24,451 nt of DNA from an uncultured Shinella sp. (GTDB taxonomy: Bacteria > Pseudomonadota > Alphaproteobacteria > Rhizobiales > Rhizobiaceae): the NCBI RefSeq assembly GCF_946479415.1, contig NZ_CAMLFY010000065.1:1-24451 (forward strand). Reading direction: 5' to 3'. Within the stretch, counting starts at the first letter, position 1. The number at the start of each line of letters is the position of its first letter. The translations under genes were made by a program, and so were the position numbers. The notes under the pieces are model-generated. The model saw only the letters and a program-made list of their open reading frames with translations, made no database searches and was not told the DNA's origin. Of this stretch, positions 22,022 to 24,451 are shown piece after piece.

Positions 22022-22656
22022 CGGCTGGCTCCATAGACGGCGTCATAGGCTTCGATCGTTGCCTTGGCCCGCGCCCGCACCTCGTCGGCGCCCATGCCGA
22101 TCTTGTAGAGGCTGGAGCCGAGGCCGAAGCTGCGGATGCCGATGGCGGCATAATCGCCGAAATTCTTTTCCGACACGCCGCCGACGGCTGCGATCTCCAG
22201 TTCAGCCGGCAGCACGGCACGGATGGCCTGGATGCCGGACGGGCCGAGCACGCTGGCGGGGAAGAATTTCAGGCCGGTCGCGCCGGCGCGTGCGGCAGCC
22301 AGCGCCTCGGTCGGCGTGAAGACGCCCGGCATCGTCACCATGCCCTTGGCGGCAGCCGTCGAGATGACGTCGGGCTCGACATTCGGGCTCACCATCAGCT
22401 TGCCGCCGACCGCGTCGAGCCTGAGAACGTCTTCCACCGTCAGCACGGTGCCGGCGCCGATCAGGCAGCCTTCCGGCGCCATCTTCGCGGCGATCTCGAT
22501 GGACTTGAACGGCTCGGGCGAGTTGAGCGGGATTTCGATGGCGGTAAAGCCGGTCTCGATCAGCGCGCCGACCACGGCTTCCGTCTCGCTCGGCTTCAGG
22601 CCGCGCAGGATGGCGATCAGCGGATATTTCATCGGGGGAAAGGGGATGCGGCTCAT
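22018..22656 (-). CDS. dgoA: 2-dehydro-3-deoxy-6-phosphogalactonate aldolase
   Basis: This 212-residue class I KDPG/KDPGal-type aldolase is closer to DgoA than to Eda. The pattern YPLIAILRG, TAIEIPLNSPEP, LIGAGTVL, ATGLKFFPAS, AVGGVSEKN and GLGSSLYK follows E. coli DgoA throughout. Expected active-site residues are R18, E41 and the Schiff-base K130. It splits 2-keto-3-deoxy-6-phosphogalactonate into pyruvate and glyceraldehyde-3-phosphate. The ATG at 22656 is used; an in-frame ATG at 22632 (MKYPLIA) is an alternative because the Shine-Dalgarno of the first is weak. The gene follows dgoK by 23 bases and overlaps the lactonase by 4. Confidence 0.94.
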   Translation of the reverse strand: MSRIPFPPMKYPLIAILRGLKPSETEAVVGALIETGFTAIEIPLNSPEPFKSIEIAAKMAPEGCLIGAGTVLTVEDVLRLDAVGGKLMVSPNVEPDVISTAAAKGMVTMPGVFTPTEALAAARAGATGLKFFPASVLGPSGIQAIRAVLPAELEIAAVGGVSEKNFGDYAAIGIRSFGLGSSLYKIGMGADEVRARAKATIEAYDAVYGASR

Positions 22657-22679
22657 CTGTCTGCTTTCGTGGGGAGAAA

Positions 22680-23597
22680 TTAGAGGGACCAGAGCGCCTT
22701 GGCGCCCGCGGCAAGGCCGTTTCGCACGGCGGTATCGGCATCGATGACGACGGGCGCAAGGCCCGCGGCGGCAAGCGCTTCACCATAGAGCGTGCCGAGC
22801 CCGCCGGAAACGACCAGTGCGACGGGCGTGCCCTCGGCGACAAGCGACAGCGCACCGGCGATTTCCAGCCCGATCAGCGTGCCGGAGAGGCGGGCCTTCG
22901 CATCGTCGGGCGTGAGGCCGGCGATGAGGGCGCCGGCCCTTACGGAAAACAGCTGGCTCGTCGCCAGCGCCGCGTTTTTAACCATGCGGCTGACGGCGGT
23001 GCGGAAGGCCTTGCTGCCGCCGGAGACCGGGCCGGCCTCGGCAATCGAATGGCTGAGGATAGTGTTCTTCGCGATGGCGTCGAACAGTTCGCCCGTCATG
23101 AAGGTCGAGAAACCTTCGACCCGGCCGCCCGAAAGGCGCACCCATTTGCTGTGCGTGCCGGGCATGCAGACGAGGTGATCGCCATTGCCGAGTTCGCCGG
23201 CGGCGCCGAGGAGCTGCGTTTCCTCGCCGCGGATGACATCCGGTGCCGTCGGGTCGCGTTGGGCAAGGCCGGGCAGGATGCGGATATCGGCGTCGATACC
23301 GGGAATGCGCACGGCGGCGGCCGGAATATCGAGAAGGGCGGCGGGCGTGTCGAGATAACCGGCCTCGACCCAGCCCTGCTTGGCCCCGGCCATGCCGCAG
23401 ATCAGGACGGGCAGACCCGCCGGCGCGGCGATGGCGGAGAGGTGGCTGTTCAGGACCTCCGCAAAACCCGTGCGGGCGGCGGTCGTCATGCCTTCGCCGC
23501 TGCGGCGTTCGGCGAGCACGCCGCCATCCTTGCCGATGAGCCAGAGGCGGAAGCTGGAGGTTCCCCAGTCGACCGCGACATAAGCGGGTTCAGTCAT
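22680..23597 (-). CDS. dgoK: 2-dehydro-3-deoxygalactonokinase
   Basis: This 305-residue DgoK-family sugar kinase phosphorylates 2-keto-3-deoxygalactonate, giving the substrate of DgoA. Family blocks are the N-terminal VAVDWGTSSFRLWLI phosphate-binding loop, ICGMAGAKQGW, RGEETQLLGA and CMPGTHSKWV. C-terminal VSGGLGTLY is the second nucleotide-binding glycine loop. The start at 23597 (MTEPAYVAVDWG) shares one base with the stop of the upstream dehydrogenase gene (TGATG). The open frame continues upstream, but that part overlaps the dehydrogenase and has no family similarity. Confidence 0.94.
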   Translation of the reverse strand: MTEPAYVAVDWGTSSFRLWLIGKDGGVLAERRSGEGMTTAARTGFAEVLNSHLSAIAAPAGLPVLICGMAGAKQGWVEAGYLDTPAALLDIPAAAVRIPGIDADIRILPGLAQRDPTAPDVIRGEETQLLGAAGELGNGDHLVCMPGTHSKWVRLSGGRVEGFSTFMTGELFDAIAKNTILSHSIAEAGPVSGGSKAFRTAVSRMVKNAALATSQLFSVRAGALIAGLTPDDAKARLSGTLIGLEIAGALSLVAEGTPVALVVSGGLGTLYGEALAAAGLAPVVIDADTAVRNGLAAGAKALWSL

Positions 23598-24358
23598 CAG
23601 AGCATGCCTCCATCGACAATCAATGTTTGTGCAGTGATGGCGGCGGACGCATCCGACGCCAGGAAAAGACAGGGACCGACCAGGTCGTCGGCGATGAGCG
23701 AGCGCTTGAGGCATTGCCGTGCAATGCCGCCGGCAATATCGGCCTCGTCGATCCACAGGCGCTTCTGCCGCTCCGTCAGCACCATGCCGGGCAGGATGGC
23801 GTTGATGCGGATGTTGGCCGGACCGAGTTTGCCGGCGAGCGATTTCGTCAGGCCGACGATGCCGGCCTTGGCCGCCGCATAGCCGGGAAGCTCGCCCATA
23901 TTGAGCAGATAGGCGATGGAGGAAAAATTGACGATCGCGCCGCCGCCGGCCTTCTGCATATGCGGTGCGACCGCCTGAGCGGCGAAGAAATGATGGCGGA
24001 GGTTGACCGACTGGTTCTCGTCCCAGTCGTCGGGCTCGACGGTCTCAAGATCATGCCGGTCGTCGCGTGCGGCATTGTTGACGAGGACGCGCAGGCCGCC
24101 GAGTACATCCGCCGCCTCGGCGACGGCCGTGCGCAGTGCCGCGATGTCGCGGAGATCCACCCTTATATAATGGGGACGATGCGCGACCTTGCCGTCGAGC
24201 TCTGCAACGAGCGCCCGGCTGTCCGCCTCGGCGATGTCGAGGAAGGCGACGCGGGCGCCCTGCGCGGCAAAGCCGGCCACCAGGGCAGCACCGATGCCCG
24301 AGCCGCCGCCGGTGATGAGCACGCCCTGTCCGACAAGGTCGGGATAACGGCCGGCCAT
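23597..24358 (-). CDS. Short-chain dehydrogenase, probable aldose (galactose) 1-dehydrogenase
   Basis: This 253-residue classical SDR has the cofactor motif TGGGSGIG (residues 16-23), an Asp in FLDIAEAD that favours NAD+ over NADP+, and NNAARDD. The catalytic triad is S147, Y160 and K164 (YAAAK). The blocks NNA-x-DDRH and SVNLRHHFFAAQAVAP resemble rhizobial galactose dehydrogenases and Caulobacter-type xylose dehydrogenases as I recall them. As the first gene of a dgoK-dgoA-lactonase operon it most likely oxidises galactose, or a related aldose, to the lactone. The ATG at 24358 is preferred over a TTG at 24370 because GGAG lies 7 bases upstream. The operon promoter is immediately upstream. 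Confidence 0.88.
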   Translation of the reverse strand: MAGRYPDLVGQGVLITGGGSGIGAALVAGFAAQGARVAFLDIAEADSRALVAELDGKVAHRPHYIRVDLRDIAALRTAVAEAADVLGGLRVLVNNAARDDRHDLETVEPDDWDENQSVNLRHHFFAAQAVAPHMQKAGGGAIVNFSSIAYLLNMGELPGYAAAKAGIVGLTKSLAGKLGPANIRINAILPGMVLTERQKRLWIDEADIAGGIARQCLKRSLIADDLVGPCLFLASDASAAITAQTLIVDGGML

Positions 24359-24373
24359 GGGTTTCTCCAAGTT

Positions 24374-24390
24374 GTTCCGATATTTGGAAC
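24374..24390. promoter_or_regulatory. Second operator-like dyad downstream of the dgo promoter
   Basis: GTTCC-GATATTT-GGAAC is a 5-7-5 inverted repeat in the expected 5' leader, 27 bases centre to centre... more precisely 29 bases from the centre of the upstream palindrome (24382 to 24411). It shares the TTCC/GGAA half-site but with a different spacer. It could be an auxiliary site for the same or another regulator. Confidence 0.4.
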
Positions 24391-24401
24391 TCAGTTTGAT
24401 T

Positions 24402-24437
24402 ATTCGGAATTATTCCGCTAGCTTGGCCGCAAGTCAA
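24402..24437 (-). promoter_or_regulatory. Sigma70-type promoter of the dgo operon
   Basis: On the minus strand TTGACT (plus 24432-24437), 17 bases, then AATAAT (plus 24409-24414) is a near-consensus housekeeping promoter. The start would be near 24402, about 44 bases before the ATG at 24358. The -10 box lies inside a perfect palindrome. Confidence 0.7.
24405..24417. promoter_or_regulatory. Operator-like perfect palindrome over the dgo -10 box
   Basis: CGGAAT-T-ATTCCG is a perfect 6-1-6 palindrome that covers the -10 hexamer. Its GGAAT/ATTCC arms recall operators of IclR-family repressors (TGGAAA-type half-sites). A repressor bound here would block the promoter. Confidence 0.6.
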
Positions 24438-24451
24438 GACATGCGAGGTGC

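Overview
The window is a GC-rich, gene-dense chromosomal segment of an alphaproteobacterium, almost certainly from the family Rhizobiaceae (Rhizobium/Agrobacterium/Sinorhizobium/Shinella group). The grounds are the protein families (DUF2093, DUF4170, an endonuclease-type MutL, a single-domain PilZ protein), three copies of a RIME-like mosaic repeat, two copies of a second rhizobial-type palindrome, and an alphaproteobacterial EcfG-type promoter. I see no phage, transposase, CRISPR array, tRNA or rRNA. The window looks like core genome, and I did not find a clearly new multi-gene system. The interesting points are regulatory or architectural.

Layout. 1-2798 (+): the 3' end of an RluB-type pseudouridine synthase with a very long Arg/Gly/Asp-rich repetitive tail, then rsmD, then a patatin-like hydrolase whose last codons lie inside a RIME-like repeat. 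2894-4687 (-): a KefB/KefC-type cation/proton antiporter. 4797-10792 (+): pmbA (tldE), an inositol-monophosphatase-family phosphatase, a DUF4170 protein, waaA (Kdo transferase) preceded by a possible coupled 20-codon leader ORF, a HAD phosphatase, a second RIME-like repeat, and lpxK. waaA and lpxK catalyse neighbouring steps of lipid A-Kdo assembly. 10789-12958 (-): DUF2093 and mutL.

13225-16959 (+): a c-di-GMP signalling neighbourhood. It holds a PAS-PAS-(degenerate receiver)-receiver protein, a GGDEF-EAL protein whose GGDEF half lacks one metal ligand, and a single-domain PilZ receptor. A small coiled-coil protein (-) follows, then a LysR regulator (-) divergent from a non-pyrrolysine MttB-family methyltransferase (+). 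The third RIME-like repeat, plus a partial extra copy, sits downstream of the mttB-like gene.

20196-24358 (-): a secreted PRC-barrel protein with a textbook EcfG (general stress response) promoter and its own terminator. Upstream of it lies a four-gene operon in the order short-chain dehydrogenase, dgoK, dgoA, SMP-30 lactonase. These fit oxidative (De Ley-Doudoroff type) catabolism of galactose or a related sugar: dehydrogenase, lactonase, (dehydratase not in the window), kinase, aldolase. The operon has a strong sigma70-like promoter whose -10 box lies inside a perfect 13-bp palindrome, with a second dyad just downstream.

No intergenic stretch exceeds about 290 bases. All functions are inferred from reading sequence motifs; no database search was run.
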